A stretch of 64,000 bases of DNA from an uncultured Prevotellaceae bacterium (GCA_945865175.1 CAMBDA010000006.1:32159-96158); one strand, 5' to 3'; counted from the stretch's first letter, positions 21,128 through 28,796 are shown. A program made the numbers and translations. The notes: generated from the sequence alone by a model not told the origin.

Positions 21128-22120
21128 ATGGCGATATTAGCATTTCAAAAACCCGATAAAGTGGTAATGTTGGAGGCGGACGAGAAGTATGGAAAGTTTG
21201 AATTTCGTCCTCTCGAGGGTGGATTTGGTACGACCATAGGTAATGCTTTGCGCCGCATACTCCTCTCTTCACTCGATGGCTATGCCATCAATACCGTGGC
21301 TATAGCAGGCGTTGAGCACGAGTTCGCTACCGTGCCTGGCGTGAAAGAGGATGTCACCAACATTATCTTGAATTTGAAGCAAGTTCGATTCAAGCATGTG
21401 ATAGAAGAATTCGAGAACGAGAAAGTTAGCGTTACGGTTGAGAATACTACGGTGCTCACGGCCGGTGACTTCAATAAGTATCTGACTGGATTTGAAGTGT
21501 TAAACCCTGAATTAGTTATTTGCCATTTAGATGCCAAAGCAACGATGCAGATAGAGATTTCCATCAACAAAGGACGTGGCTATGTGGATGCCGATGAAAA
21601 CCGCGCCTATTGTACTGATGTGAATGTCATACCTATCGATTCAATATACACTCCTATCAGGAATGTCAAGTATTCTGTCGAAAACTTCCGCGTAGAACAG
21701 AAGACCGACTACGAGAAACTCATACTTGAGATTTCCACGGACGGTTCCATACACCCGAAGGACGCACTGAAGGAGGCCGCTCGTATCCTGATCCATCATT
21801 TCATGCTCTTCTCCGACGAACGTATCACCCTCGACAATGCAGATGCAGAAACCAACGAGGAGTTTGACGAGGAAGTGCTCCACATGCGCCAGCTGCTCAA
21901 GCAGAAGCTCACCGACATGGACCTGTCCGTGCGCGCGCTCAACTGCTTGAAGGCAGCCGATGTGGAGACGCTGGGTGATTTGGTTCAGTACAACAAGACC
22001 GACCTGCTCAAGTTCCGCAACTTCGGTAAGAAATCGCTCACTGAGCTTGATGATTTGCTAGAGAGTCTGAATCTGTCGTTTGGAACTGATATTTCAAAAT
22101 ATAAACTTGATAAAGATTAA
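21128..22120 (+). CDS. rpoA: RNA polymerase alpha subunit
   Basis: 330 aa. The N-terminal domain dimerises and holds beta and beta-prime ([20 protein letters not shown]). The C-terminal domain has the helix-hairpin-helix core ([33 protein letters not shown]) that binds DNA and activators. It starts 9 bp after rpsD. Confidence 0.98.
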   Translation: MAILAFQKPDKVVMLEADEKYGKFEFRPLEGGFGTTIGNALRRILLSSLDGYAINTVAIAGVEHEFATVPGVKEDVTNIILNLKQVRFKHVIEEFENEKVSVTVENTTVLTAGDFNKYLTGFEVLNPELVICHLDAKATMQIEISINKGRGYVDADENRAYCTDVNVIPIDSIYTPIRNVKYSVENFRVEQKTDYEKLILEISTDGSIHPKDALKEAARILIHHFMLFSDERITLDNADAETNEEFDEEVLHMRQLLKQKLTDMDLSVRALNCLKAADVETLGDLVQYNKTDLLKFRNFGKKSLTELDDLLESLNLSFGTDISKYKLDKD

Positions 22121-22123
22121 AAA

Positions 22124-22609
22124 ATGAGACATAATAAGAAATTCAACCATCTGAGCCGTACTGCATCCCACAGAAGCGCTATGTTGTCCAACATGGCTGT
22201 ATCTCTGATCATGCACAAAAGAATCACTACGACTCTCGCCAAGGCAAAAGCCCTGAAGAAGTATGTTGAGCCGCTTGTAACCAAGTGCAAGCAGGACACT
22301 ACCAATTCTCGTCGTGTTGTCTTCAGCTACTTGCAGGACAAGTATGCCGTCACCGAACTGTTCACCACTGTCGCTGCTAAGGTGGGCGACCGTCCCGGTG
22401 GCTATACACGCATCATCAAGACTGGCTTCCGTGCCAGTGACAATGCACCCATGTGCTTCATTGAACTGGTTGACTTTGATGAGAACATGGCCAAGACTGC
22501 AAAGAAGGCTAAGCGTACACGCCGTTCTTCTAAGAAGGCTTCCGATGCCGCTACAACTTCTGAGACAGAAGTTCCCGTAGTAGAATCAACTACTGAAAAC
22601 GCTGAATAA
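22124..22609 (+). CDS. rplQ: ribosomal protein L17
   Basis: 161 aa. The conserved core ([17 protein letters not shown] to about residue 118) is followed by a low-complexity tail of lysine, serine, threonine and glutamate ([20 protein letters not shown]) beyond the usual bacterial length. It is the last gene of the cluster, with a terminator 24 bp after the stop. Confidence 0.96.
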   Translation: MRHNKKFNHLSRTASHRSAMLSNMAVSLIMHKRITTTLAKAKALKKYVEPLVTKCKQDTTNSRRVVFSYLQDKYAVTELFTTVAAKVGDRPGGYTRIIKTGFRASDNAPMCFIELVDFDENMAKTAKKAKRTRRSSKKASDAATTSETEVPVVESTTENAE

Positions 22610-22632
22610 TTCTAAGTTGCAATAAGTTTCGG

Positions 22633-22665
22633 GCTCATCATCTGCGAAAGATGGTGAGCTTTTTT
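22633..22665 (+). terminator. intrinsic terminator of the ribosomal cluster
   Basis: An 11-bp stem (22633-22643 with 22649-22659, one G-U) with a 5-nt loop is followed by six T. It lies 24 bp after the rplQ stop, a textbook end for the operon. Confidence 0.85.
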
Positions 22666-22821
22666 GTATGTCGGACATGAAACTAACCTAACTGGCTCAT
22701 ACTAGGTTGCGGGTATTTAATGCTAAGCGAAGCGGGTGACAAGTCGTTGCCGGTAGAGAAAATAAGTAGATGCAGGGATGAAAAAAGTGGTGAAACTGTG
22801 CGATTTTTCGGAAATTATTGT

Positions 22822-22829
22822 TAACTTTG
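22822..22829 (+). promoter_or_regulatory. -7 element of the serine hydrolase gene
   Basis: TAACTTTG lies 80 bp before the ATG at 22909. No clear -33 box is seen. The rest of 22666-22908 shows only a weak 6-bp inverted repeat (AACCTA/TAGGTT). Confidence 0.5.
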
Positions 22830-22908
22830 TGCGCTGAATGCTGTTTTTCAGCTGTCTAACCTTAATAAGAAACCATAAATTGTACGAACTGTTAAAATTG
22901 AATTTGTT

Positions 22909-24126
22909 ATGAAACGTGTTTTTCTATTGCTAGCTCTGGCGTGCTGTCTGACGGCATCTGCCAGGACCAAAGTCATCAACTCCAAGACCACCTTTGCACA
23001 GGAGGTGTTGCAGCCCTTTGTCGACAGCGGGGCATTGGCGGGTGCCATCAGTGTGTTCTACAACGACGGTGTACAGGAGACCTGCTGCATCGGATATGCC
23101 GATGTGGAGAAGAAACGTCCCATCACGATGGACAATGTGTTCATGCAGTGCTCTCAGACGAAGGGTTTCTGCGGTGTCACCATCGCCAAGTTGGTGGAGG
23201 AAGGCAAGCTCTCGCTCGATGACCCTGTGTCGAAATACCTGCATGAGTTTGCCGATCTGTGGGTGTTGGACGGTGAGAAAGACGGAGTGAAGACCCTCCA
23301 CAAGGCCAAGAACGTGCTTACGGTACGGATGGTGCTTAACCATACTGGAGGTTTCCCCTTTGAAATCAGCGCCAAGCGTGCTGACGTGCGTGGCGGCGGT
23401 TGGTCGGGTGGCGCACCCATCCGCCAGGTGGCTTCCATTGCTGCTGCTTCTCCCCTGATGTTTGAGCCGGGCACGCGCGACCTGTATTCCAATACGGGCA
23501 TTGACATAGGTGCCGCTGTGGTGGAGGCCATTACGGGCATGAGATGGGAGCAGTATCTCAAGCAGGAGGTGTTGGAGCCGCTGGGCATGAAATCTACCTG
23601 GTTTTGGCCCTCTGACAAGCAGTTGAAGACCAAGGTGGAACTTTACGACACACAGGAGAACGGCCCCGCCAAGTGGTGCTATGAGGCAGATTGGGAACAG
23701 CGTCCTTATAACGATTCCCATGTCTTTGCCTCCGCCGGTGCCGGTCTCTGGACAACGGCCAACGACCAGCTCAAGTTTTACAAGATGTTGATGAACCTGG
23801 GCGTGGGTGACAACGGGGTGCGCATTCTCAAGGAGGAGACTGTGAAGAACCTGCTGGCAGTATCCACGCGTCCTCAGGGTAGGGGTGGCTATTCGCTTGG
23901 TCTTTCCGCCCCCGAGAAGGACGGTGAGAACGAATGGTTCGGGCACGGTGGCGCGTGGGGCACCAACTGTGCGGTGAACTGGCACAAGAAACAACTGAAA
24001 CTGTGGGTGGTGCAACTGCGTGGTCCCCAGCCCTGGAATGCTCCTATGGGTAAGGCTGCCGAGAAGTTTTTCTCACAGGATGTGAATGCTTCGGGCGTGA
24101 ATGCCTTCACCGGACGCACGAAATAA
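22909..24126 (+). CDS. secreted serine hydrolase, beta-lactamase / CubicO family
   Basis: 405 aa with a signal peptide (FLLLALACCLTASA). The three marks of the serine beta-lactamase-like fold are visible: SxxK as S82-Q-T-K85, YxN as Y193-S-N195, and HGG at 346-348 in place of KTG. This pattern is usual for esterases, D-amino peptidases and related class C-like proteins rather than true resistance enzymes. The substrate cannot be told. It stands alone after the ribosomal cluster. Confidence 0.85.
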   Translation: MKRVFLLLALACCLTASARTKVINSKTTFAQEVLQPFVDSGALAGAISVFYNDGVQETCCIGYADVEKKRPITMDNVFMQCSQTKGFCGVTIAKLVEEGKLSLDDPVSKYLHEFADLWVLDGEKDGVKTLHKAKNVLTVRMVLNHTGGFPFEISAKRADVRGGGWSGGAPIRQVASIAAASPLMFEPGTRDLYSNTGIDIGAAVVEAITGMRWEQYLKQEVLEPLGMKSTWFWPSDKQLKTKVELYDTQENGPAKWCYEADWEQRPYNDSHVFASAGAGLWTTANDQLKFYKMLMNLGVGDNGVRILKEETVKNLLAVSTRPQGRGGYSLGLSAPEKDGENEWFGHGGAWGTNCAVNWHKKQLKLWVVQLRGPQPWNAPMGKAAEKFFSQDVNASGVNAFTGRTK

Positions 24127-24178
24127 GGAAAGAACGGATTAGTCCCCGGATGGAAGCACACAAGAGGATATTGAAGAA

Positions 24179-24460
24179 ATGGAAAGAAAAGTTAGCAAGA
24201 GAGACTTGCAATGGCAGGAAAAGTATGAGCAGATAAAGGTGTATATCACCGAGCATCGGCACTTACCGAGCAAGAAGAGGCAGGTGAATAGAGGCCTGCG
24301 AAACTGGTGGAAATACAATTGCCGGCTGGTGAAGCGGGGTAAGATTAGCACCGAGCGCCTGGCGCTGCTCAGAGCGCTGAGCGAGATGAGGGACCTTCAG
24401 GAAAATGAAGGGATGCTCTTCCGCATGTCGACTGCGCAGACAGGCAATCAGGACAAATGA
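24179..24460 (+). CDS. small protein resembling a helicase-associated (HA) domain
   Basis: 93 aa, highly basic. WQEKYEQIKVYITEHRHLP and LRNWWKYNCRLVKRGKIS follow the spacing of the helicase-associated domain (W...Y..l..y...h.hlP, l..W....r...r.g.l). In known proteins this domain occurs in repeats beside helicase cores; here it stands alone. It probably binds nucleic acid. The short distance from the preceding stop (52 bp) and lack of a promoter may mean read-through from the hydrolase gene. It lies just outside the proposed left end of the integrated element. Confidence 0.6.
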   Translation: MERKVSKRDLQWQEKYEQIKVYITEHRHLPSKKRQVNRGLRNWWKYNCRLVKRGKISTERLALLRALSEMRDLQENEGMLFRMSTAQTGNQDK

Positions 24461-24563
24461 ACTGCCCTCTTTCAGATAGGGTGTCCAAAATAGTCGTTTC
24501 ATTCGTGACGATTTGGCAATCCATATTCTCTTGTATTCTAAGCTCCGATATGAAACTATTCCG

Positions 24564-24663
24564 CCCCCTCAAGGCTTCGGGGAGAGGGGGATTCATGGTA
24601 CACAGGGCGTGAGCCCTATCAACTGTGGAAACCAACCATCCTAAGCCCCGAGGGGGCTTAGGA
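24564..24663. repeat. three GC-rich palindromes, probable dispersed non-coding repeat
   Basis: Hairpins lie at 24564-24590 (CCCCCTC/GAGGGGG), 24604-24617 (AGGGC-GTGA-GCCCT) and 24639-24663 (perfect 11-bp stem TCCTAAGCCCC/GGGGCTTAGGA, 3-nt loop). They fill most of the gene-free stretch between the HA-like gene and the integrase. A related block lies at 28291-28436. They could be terminators or a repeat family used as an integration target. Confidence 0.5.
24643..24657 (+). repeat. candidate attL (15-bp direct repeat, copy 1)
   Basis: AAGCCCCGAGGGGGC is identical to 28291-28305. This copy lies inside a longer perfect palindrome. Because GC palindromes may recur in the genome, the att assignment is tentative. 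Confidence 0.4.
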
Positions 24664-24771
24664 GGCCAAAAACAAAGGAACAGAACAGAATGAAAATGCC
24701 CTGATTTTCAGGGTAAGAAAGAGCCTCTTCATACTGTTTCTGTTTCTTTTTATACATTTTTTGTGCAAATT

Positions 24772-24800
24772 TTGAGCCCTATTTGAGCCCTATTTGCGCC
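24772..24800 (+). repeat. 11-bp tandem units, left arm-type sites
   Basis: TTGAGCCCTAT at 24772-24782 and 24783-24793, then a partial TTGCGCC at 24794-24800. The 11-bp period puts one unit per helical turn. They overlap the -33 zone of the integrase promoter, so a protein bound here could also repress int. Confidence 0.65.
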
Positions 24801-24808
24801 TTTATTAT

Positions 24809-24816
24809 TACCTTTG
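24809..24816 (+). promoter_or_regulatory. -7 element of the integrase gene
   Basis: TACCTTTG is 28 bp before the ATG. The nearest TTTG upstream lies 23 bp away within the arm repeats. The predicted mRNA would start near 24821 and carry CGTAATTAAGCA (24820-24831) at its 5' end. Confidence 0.55.
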
Positions 24817-24843
24817 CATCGTAATTAAGCAAAAAGGAAAGAC

Positions 24844-26058
24844 ATGAAACAGTTTAAAGACCTAAAAATCGGCCAATCGGCCACAGTTGGAAATTGCAAG
24901 AACCCCAAACTAAAGGGAAAGTGTTTGGCAGCTGGAAAAGTGAGCCTGTATTTGGAGTATAACTTTGGGCAGAAGCGCACGAAGAGCGCCCTAGGGCTAA
25001 CTTTGTTCCAAAAACCACAGAACCCAATAGAAAAGCAGCAGAACAAGGACACACTAGAACTTGCAGAGCGCATAGCGTTTGAGCGGGGACAGGAAATGCT
25101 GAAACAGGAAAGAGGCTACAGAGTGCCGAGAAGAAGGCGGCTTAACTTCCTAGCGTTGCTAGGTGAGTTTGTGGAAGGATGCAGGGACACACTTAGAAGC
25201 CCCGACAATATGAAACGCATGCAGCGTTACTTTTTGGATTTTTTGGACAAGACAGACGAATACAAGGCCTATAGCAAGGCAGGCAGCCTAGACCCGCTGG
25301 CCATTGATTCTGACATGATAGAAACATTCTGTGAGTATTTGAAAAGCCGCTGCAAAGGAGAGGGCGCACTGACCATTTACAAACGTTTTAAGACAGCCTT
25401 TAGAAGAATAGCATACAAAAATGGCTTTAATGCAGAACATCCTTTTATAACAAAAGCAGGGAAGAGAATAACCATAACAGTAGATGATTCGGTGATAGCC
25501 AAGGATGTTTTGAATGCAGCCGAATTGGGGATGTTGGCTAGAACCCACTTTAAAGGTGAGAATGAGGAGGTTAGAAAAGCCTTTTTGTTTTCCTTGCACA
25601 CGGGCATGAGATACGTTGATGTGTGTTCATTGACCTTTGGAAACATTGATTACAGCAATGCAGTAGTAACGTTTAATCAGCAGAAAACCACAGGCAACAG
25701 CAAGCACAGCTGGGTCACTGTGCCATTGTCAGAAGACATTTTAGCGTTAATCGGACGGGGAGAGAAAGAAGAAAAAGTGTTCAAATTGCCAACCAACAAA
25801 ACGTGCAACAAATATCTAGAGCAATGGACAGCCGCAGCAGGCATAGAAAAGCACATCACATGGCACTGTGCCCGCCACACGGTGGGAACACTGCTGGCCA
25901 CCATAGCAGCGGAAAAAGGCCTATCACAGCAAGTAATCATGGACACGTTAGGACACACGTCTATGCGCATGACTGAACGATATATCAGAGTAGTTGACAG
26001 ACAGAAAAGGGAGGCACTGAGCGCACTGAGCGCACTAACAGACGGTGGAGGGGACTAG
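24844..26058 (+). CDS. tyrosine recombinase (integrase)
   Basis: 404 aa. An N-terminal arm-binding part (1-100) and a core-binding SAM-like part (about 101-200) precede the catalytic domain. Catalytic residues are all present: R256 (HTGMRYVD), K281, H341 and R344 (HCARHTVGT), H371 (LGHTS) and Y380 (TERYIRV). This is a typical Bacteroidetes phage or transposon integrase and should be active. It should drive integration and excision of the 24643-28305 element. The start ATG follows AAAAAGGAAAGAC. A G/C hairpin overlapping the stop codon and a second terminator close the gene. Confidence 0.92.
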   Translation: MKQFKDLKIGQSATVGNCKNPKLKGKCLAAGKVSLYLEYNFGQKRTKSALGLTLFQKPQNPIEKQQNKDTLELAERIAFERGQEMLKQERGYRVPRRRRLNFLALLGEFVEGCRDTLRSPDNMKRMQRYFLDFLDKTDEYKAYSKAGSLDPLAIDSDMIETFCEYLKSRCKGEGALTIYKRFKTAFRRIAYKNGFNAEHPFITKAGKRITITVDDSVIAKDVLNAAELGMLARTHFKGENEEVRKAFLFSLHTGMRYVDVCSLTFGNIDYSNAVVTFNQQKTTGNSKHSWVTVPLSEDILALIGRGEKEEKVFKLPTNKTCNKYLEQWTAAAGIEKHITWHCARHTVGTLLATIAAEKGLSQQVIMDTLGHTSMRMTERYIRVVDRQKREALSALSALTDGGGD

Positions 26059-26123
26059 CCCCCCTCCCCCCCCCTTTTTTCGGGGTATATGGTGAAGAGT
26101 AGCCCCCGAGAATATTTTTTTTT
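26047..26123 (+). terminator. double terminator after the integrase
   Basis: First hairpin GGAGGGG (26047-26053) with CCCCTCC (26061-26067), then C- and T-runs. Second hairpin TCGGGG (26080-26085) with CCCCGA (26104-26109), followed by a T-run to 26123. Together they separate int from the HTH-Rep operon. Confidence 0.65.
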
Positions 26124-26272
26124 GCACGAAAATGTGGGTTTTTCTGCTTAAATTTGAAAATTTCAAGTAAACCTATTGAGTAAAGGAAAGATAAAACGCA
26201 TATTTTCACGTTGATTTTATGGCTGTTATTGCGATGAGGCTACCCTGAAAAAACAAGTTTTTATGTAGTTTT

Positions 26273-26304
26273 TTTGTGTAGATTGATTTTTTTGTATAAC
26301 TTTG
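26273..26304 (+). promoter_or_regulatory. promoter of the HTH-Rep operon
   Basis: TTTG (26273-26276), 20-bp spacer, TAACTTTG (26297-26304): full match to the Bacteroidetes consensus. It fixes the start of the next gene at 26329, since an earlier TTG at 26302 lies within the -7 box. Confidence 0.75.
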
Positions 26305-26328
26305 CACCAAACTCATAAACATATTAAC

Positions 26329-26559
26329 ATGGAAAAACTATTTTTTACGACAAAGGAGGCGGCTAACTACCTTGGAATCAGCGAGATGTGTCTGAGAAAA
26401 ATCTGCATGAAGAGAGAATTGCCTTACTTCAAAAGCAAGGGGGGAAAACTAAACTATTTCCTGCAGAAAGACCTAGAGAAATGGGCGCTTGCCTACAGAG
26501 TTGGAACCCAAGAGGACTTAGAGGAGCAGCTTGACAAGGCACTGAAAAACAGGGTTTAA
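26329..26559 (+). CDS. helix-turn-helix protein, excisionase-like
   Basis: 76 aa from the ATG at 26329. FFTTKEAANYLGISEMCLRKI is a winged or MerR-like helix-turn-helix of the kind found in excisionases and small phage regulators; the region up to YFLQKDLEKW completes the domain. Likely roles are directing the integrase towards excision, or controlling the Rep operon. It is the first gene of a three-gene operon with Rep and the 166-aa protein. Confidence 0.75.
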   Translation: MEKLFFTTKEAANYLGISEMCLRKICMKRELPYFKSKGGKLNYFLQKDLEKWALAYRVGTQEDLEEQLDKALKNRV

Positions 26560-26577
26560 AGAAGAAGGGAGGCGCGG

Positions 26578-27546
26578 ATGTTCGACAAGTTAACGCTTAA
26601 CTATGAATGGGATGGGGGGGATTTCTCCCCCTCCCTTGGGAATCTAGAAGTGGCTTGGGAAAGCAGAGATAGCAGAACGGGAGAAGAAAGCACAGGCGGC
26701 TATATTATGGGCATGAGGGTGAGTGTTTGGCCGGAAAGAAAACGCATGAGGATAGAAGGCAGCCTTGCAAAATTTCTCTTCCACGAGAATGTAACAATGC
26801 TCACCAGAGAAACGACACAGGAGGCACTAGAGAATCTAGGGGAGGCGCTGGGGATTGATATAGGGAAAGCGCGGGTCAGTACCCTAGAATTTGGGGTCAA
26901 CATAGTTGTGCAACGTGAGCCGTGGCAGTACATGCAGCGATTAGGAGAGATGCCAAGGAGGGAGAGAAAAGCCTACAGCCGCGACACGCTCTATTATGAG
27001 CATAAAGGGCGAGAGCAGCCTGATGCCCTAAAGATATACGATAAGGGCAGGGAGGCCAAGCAGAAAAGAAACAAGGGTATGCAGATTCCTAAAGAAATGC
27101 GGGGAAAAAACATTCTAAGAATCGAGTTGTCACTGAACAGCCGCTTGCGGCAACAGCTGGGAGTGCATGAGGTGACAGCCTCATCCTTGTATAGTTATGA
27201 GGTCTTTGAGAAACTGAAAGCGTTGTTACTAGAAAAATACAAGTCAATACAGAAATTGAACATGGGAGAAATGAAGCTGAAAAACAAGACGGAAAAAGGC
27301 ATAATTGACGGTTTTTTTTGCTTTTTTGCGCACAAAACAGGCGCGGAGGTGTCATCTATCATGGAAGAGTATTTCGCGGTCGTGAAAGCCGCGCAAGTCC
27401 TAAAGAACAGAAGCGGCTACTGCAAAGCAAAAAGCGCATTGAATAGAAAATTGATGTCGGCTAGGTTTTTAGAAAAGGACAGCCTCATCGCGGAACTAGA
27501 CAAAGCGTTTTCCGAGCAATGCGAAAAACAAAACTCCCTAAACTAA
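26578..27546 (+). CDS. phage/plasmid replication initiation protein, gene II/X type
   Basis: 322 aa. The pattern TLYYEHKG...LKIYDKGRE (137-159) followed by ILRIELSLNSRL (179-190) matches the II/X replication proteins of filamentous phages and related plasmids, which nick the plus-strand origin and start rolling-circle replication. I do not see a definite catalytic tyrosine motif and assign the family from this pattern. A Shine-Dalgarno-like AGGGAGG lies 6 bp before the ATG. A G-run/C-run inverted repeat near 26613-26631, inside the 5' coding part, could be an origin-type hairpin or chance. Confidence 0.65.
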   Translation: MFDKLTLNYEWDGGDFSPSLGNLEVAWESRDSRTGEESTGGYIMGMRVSVWPERKRMRIEGSLAKFLFHENVTMLTRETTQEALENLGEALGIDIGKARVSTLEFGVNIVVQREPWQYMQRLGEMPRRERKAYSRDTLYYEHKGREQPDALKIYDKGREAKQKRNKGMQIPKEMRGKNILRIELSLNSRLRQQLGVHEVTASSLYSYEVFEKLKALLLEKYKSIQKLNMGEMKLKNKTEKGIIDGFFCFFAHKTGAEVSSIMEEYFAVVKAAQVLKNRSGYCKAKSALNRKLMSARFLEKDSLIAELDKAFSEQCEKQNSLN

Positions 27547-27582
27547 CAAGTATGTAAATGTTTCCAAAAATGGCAACATAGT

Positions 27583-28083
27583 ATGATTGATGGAGAATTG
27601 TTTCCTAGCGTGCAAGAACCTATTCAGATGCGGCTTAGAAACGGCCTGTTTTACGGTGATTTTGACGGCATGGGTGAGATAGTAGCCTTGACACTAGAAG
27701 GGAGGTTTGCAGGCCTAGGAAAGTGCCTTTTTAAGGGGTTTCCTTACTTTTGTGTACAATTGACAGACGAAACAAACACTATTCAGTTGCTTTTGCAGCC
27801 GAAAAGCGCCAATTTGCGTGACATTGTGTTGTCGATGGCAGGAGAGCGCTTTGACTATGTTTTAATGCAAGCGTACCAGATAGAGAAGAAAAGAAGCAGA
27901 ATAAGGCTGTATTTGGACAAGGAGCGCATGTTCCCACACTATGAGGGAGAAATCCCTCCAATTAAGCGCATAAGAGATGGGAAGGGGATGCCCTACCATT
28001 GCGACTACAGAGCAAGAATAAGCGCCCTAGAAGGCCTAATAATGGCCATAAACGAAAAGAACCTTATCCAACCTACATTATAG
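27583..28083 (+). CDS. unknown protein of the integrated element, possible ssDNA-binding role
   Basis: 166 aa. No motif is recognised. The beta-rich central part (FAGLGKCLFKGFPYFCVQLT, then RSRIRLYLDKERMF) would suit an OB-like fold. Its place directly after Rep is where filamentous phages carry their single-strand DNA-binding protein, but that function is only inferred from position. The promoter-like element at 28093-28123 starts just after its stop. Confidence 0.6.
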   Translation: MIDGELFPSVQEPIQMRLRNGLFYGDFDGMGEIVALTLEGRFAGLGKCLFKGFPYFCVQLTDETNTIQLLLQPKSANLRDIVLSMAGERFDYVLMQAYQIEKKRSRIRLYLDKERMFPHYEGEIPPIKRIRDGKGMPYHCDYRARISALEGLIMAINEKNLIQPTL

Positions 28084-28092
28084 GCTGCACAC

Positions 28093-28123
28093 TTGCAAGA
28101 ATGAGTTTTTTTTCGTAAATTTG
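28093..28123 (+). promoter_or_regulatory. promoter of a candidate small RNA
   Basis: TTG (28093-28095), 20-bp spacer, TAAATTTG (28116-28123). No coding frame follows before the terminator at 28152-28186, so the product would be a short RNA. Confidence 0.6.
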
Positions 28124-28127
28124 CATT

Positions 28128-28187
28128 GTCGAACAAGTGCTTAATTACGCTGTGGCTGTTGCTGTGAAGTAATGGCCACTTTTTTTG
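28128..28187 (+). ncRNA. candidate small RNA, complementary to the integrase leader
   Basis: A transcript from the promoter at 28093-28123 to the terminator at 28152-28186 would be about 60 nt. Its segment TGCTTAATTACG (28138-28149) is perfectly complementary over 12 nt to CGTAATTAAGCA (24820-24831), the predicted 5' end of the integrase mRNA, 12 nt before its start codon. It could act in trans as an antisense repressor of int. The exact 5' end is estimated. The alternative is that both sites are an inverted protein-binding repeat. Confidence 0.45.
28152..28186 (+). terminator. terminator of the element's right-end transcript
   Basis: GTGGC (28152-28156) pairs with GCCAC (28175-28179), extended by a T-G pair, followed by seven T. 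It would end both the Rep operon and the candidate small RNA. Confidence 0.6.
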
Positions 28188-28212
28188 TGTTTAGTCGATT
28201 TGTTCTTCAATA

Positions 28213-28250
28213 TTGAGCCCTATTTGAGCCTCATTGCATATTTGAGCCCT
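28213..28250 (+). repeat. 11-bp units, right arm-type sites
   Basis: TTGAGCCCTAT (28213-28223), TTGAGCCTCAT (28224-28234) and, after 7 bp, TTGAGCCCT (28242-28250). The first 18 bp (28213-28230) are identical to 24772-24789. They lie about 40 bp inside the candidate attR. Confidence 0.65.
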
Positions 28251-28290
28251 TTTAACATGCTGAAATAATGACAGTTACAAAAATGCTATC

Positions 28291-28305
28291 AAGCCCCGAG
28301 GGGGC
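28291..28305 (+). repeat. candidate attR (15-bp direct repeat, copy 2)
   Basis: AAGCCCCGAGGGGGC, identical to 24643-24657, here without the extended palindrome arms. Together they bracket the element genes and both arm-site clusters. Confidence 0.4.
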
Positions 28306-28598
28306 GACGTAGTTCCATATCCGCATCCTGTTGGGGGCATCCACGAAGTGGGGAAAAGAATTCGACCGAGGCTGCAGGACTTTTGGAAGGATGAAAAACT
28401 TCTCTCACCAAAACGCCCTGCCCCTAGGGGGGTGGCATACAAGTGAAAATAGATGAATGCCTGAATTGTCTTGCTTATAAACGGTGAAGTTTGATAACCT
28501 ATGCGGGAAGTACTGACGGCTCCAAGCCAAGCCATCCTAGAGAAATGAACAATGCCGCTCTCAGACTTTGTATAACCTGTGAGCGGCATGCTTTATAG
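28306..28598. other. gene-free GC-rich flank, repeat-like
   Basis: Between the candidate attR and tRNA-Phe I see no credible gene. The stretch has a perfect CCCCTAGGGG palindrome (28421-28430) and short imperfect inverted repeats. Its composition resembles the block at 24564-24663, suggesting one interrupted dispersed repeat. Confidence 0.45.
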
Positions 28599-28671
28599 TG
28601 GTGCCACCAGGAATCGAACCGGGGACACAAGGATTTTCAGTCCTTTGCTCTACCAACTGAGCTATGGCACC
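28599..28671 (-). tRNA. tRNA-Phe (GAA)
   Basis: 73 nt on the minus strand. The acceptor stem GGTGCCA/TGGCACC, D-loop CAGTTGGTAGA, anticodon stem-loop with loop CTGAAAA (anticodon GAA) and T-loop GGTTCGATTC are all present. The CCA end is not encoded. It has its own promoter at 28689-28720. Confidence 0.97.
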
Positions 28672-28688
28672 GTGCTTATTTGTGGGTG

Positions 28689-28720
28689 CAAAGGTATAAA
28701 ATAAATCACTTCTGCACAAA
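28689..28720 (-). promoter_or_regulatory. promoter of tRNA-Phe
   Basis: On the minus strand TTTG (28720-28717), 20-bp spacer, TACCTTTG (28696-28689): a full consensus match placed 17 bp before the tRNA 5' end. Confidence 0.75.
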
Positions 28721-28744
28721 TTTTTTATGAAAAAAGTGAAAAAA

Positions 28745-28776
28745 TTTGGTGATTAGGATGAATTGTCATACCTTTG
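28745..28776 (+). promoter_or_regulatory. promoter of tRNA-Pro and rlpA
   Basis: TTTG (28745-28748), 20-bp spacer, TACCTTTG (28769-28776), divergent from the tRNA-Phe promoter. No terminator separates the tRNA from rlpA, so one transcript probably carries both. Confidence 0.75.
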
Positions 28777-28796
28777 CAGTGCGAAAGACGTATGAT

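Larger units (their letters stand above)
24643..28305. mobile_element. compact integrated element with tyrosine recombinase and II/X-type Rep
   Basis: Four genes in one direction: integrase, excisionase-like HTH protein, filamentous-phage II/X-type replication protein and an unknown 166-aa protein. The candidate ends are the direct repeat AAGCCCCGAGGGGGC at 24643-24657 and 28291-28305. Inside each end lies a cluster of 11-bp TTGAGCCCTAT units (24772-24800, 28213-28250), as arm-type integrase sites do. No capsid, secretion or mobilisation gene is seen, so it resembles a phage satellite or an integrated rolling-circle plasmid rather than a full filamentous prophage. The gene content is clear; the exact ends are inferred. 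Confidence 0.6.

Noticed and set aside
26059..26110. C-run and palindromes after the integrase as a CRISPR or phage attachment site
   Set aside because: They are two adjacent terminator hairpins with no repeated units elsewhere nearby.
26302..26328. TTG start for the HTH protein at 26302
   Set aside because: It overlaps the -7 promoter element (26297-26304), so it would not be in the mRNA.
28275..28589. Minus-strand frame of 104 codons between the integrated element and tRNA-Phe
   Set aside because: It runs across GC-rich palindromes and low-complexity repeat sequence, with no promoter and no recognisable protein pattern.
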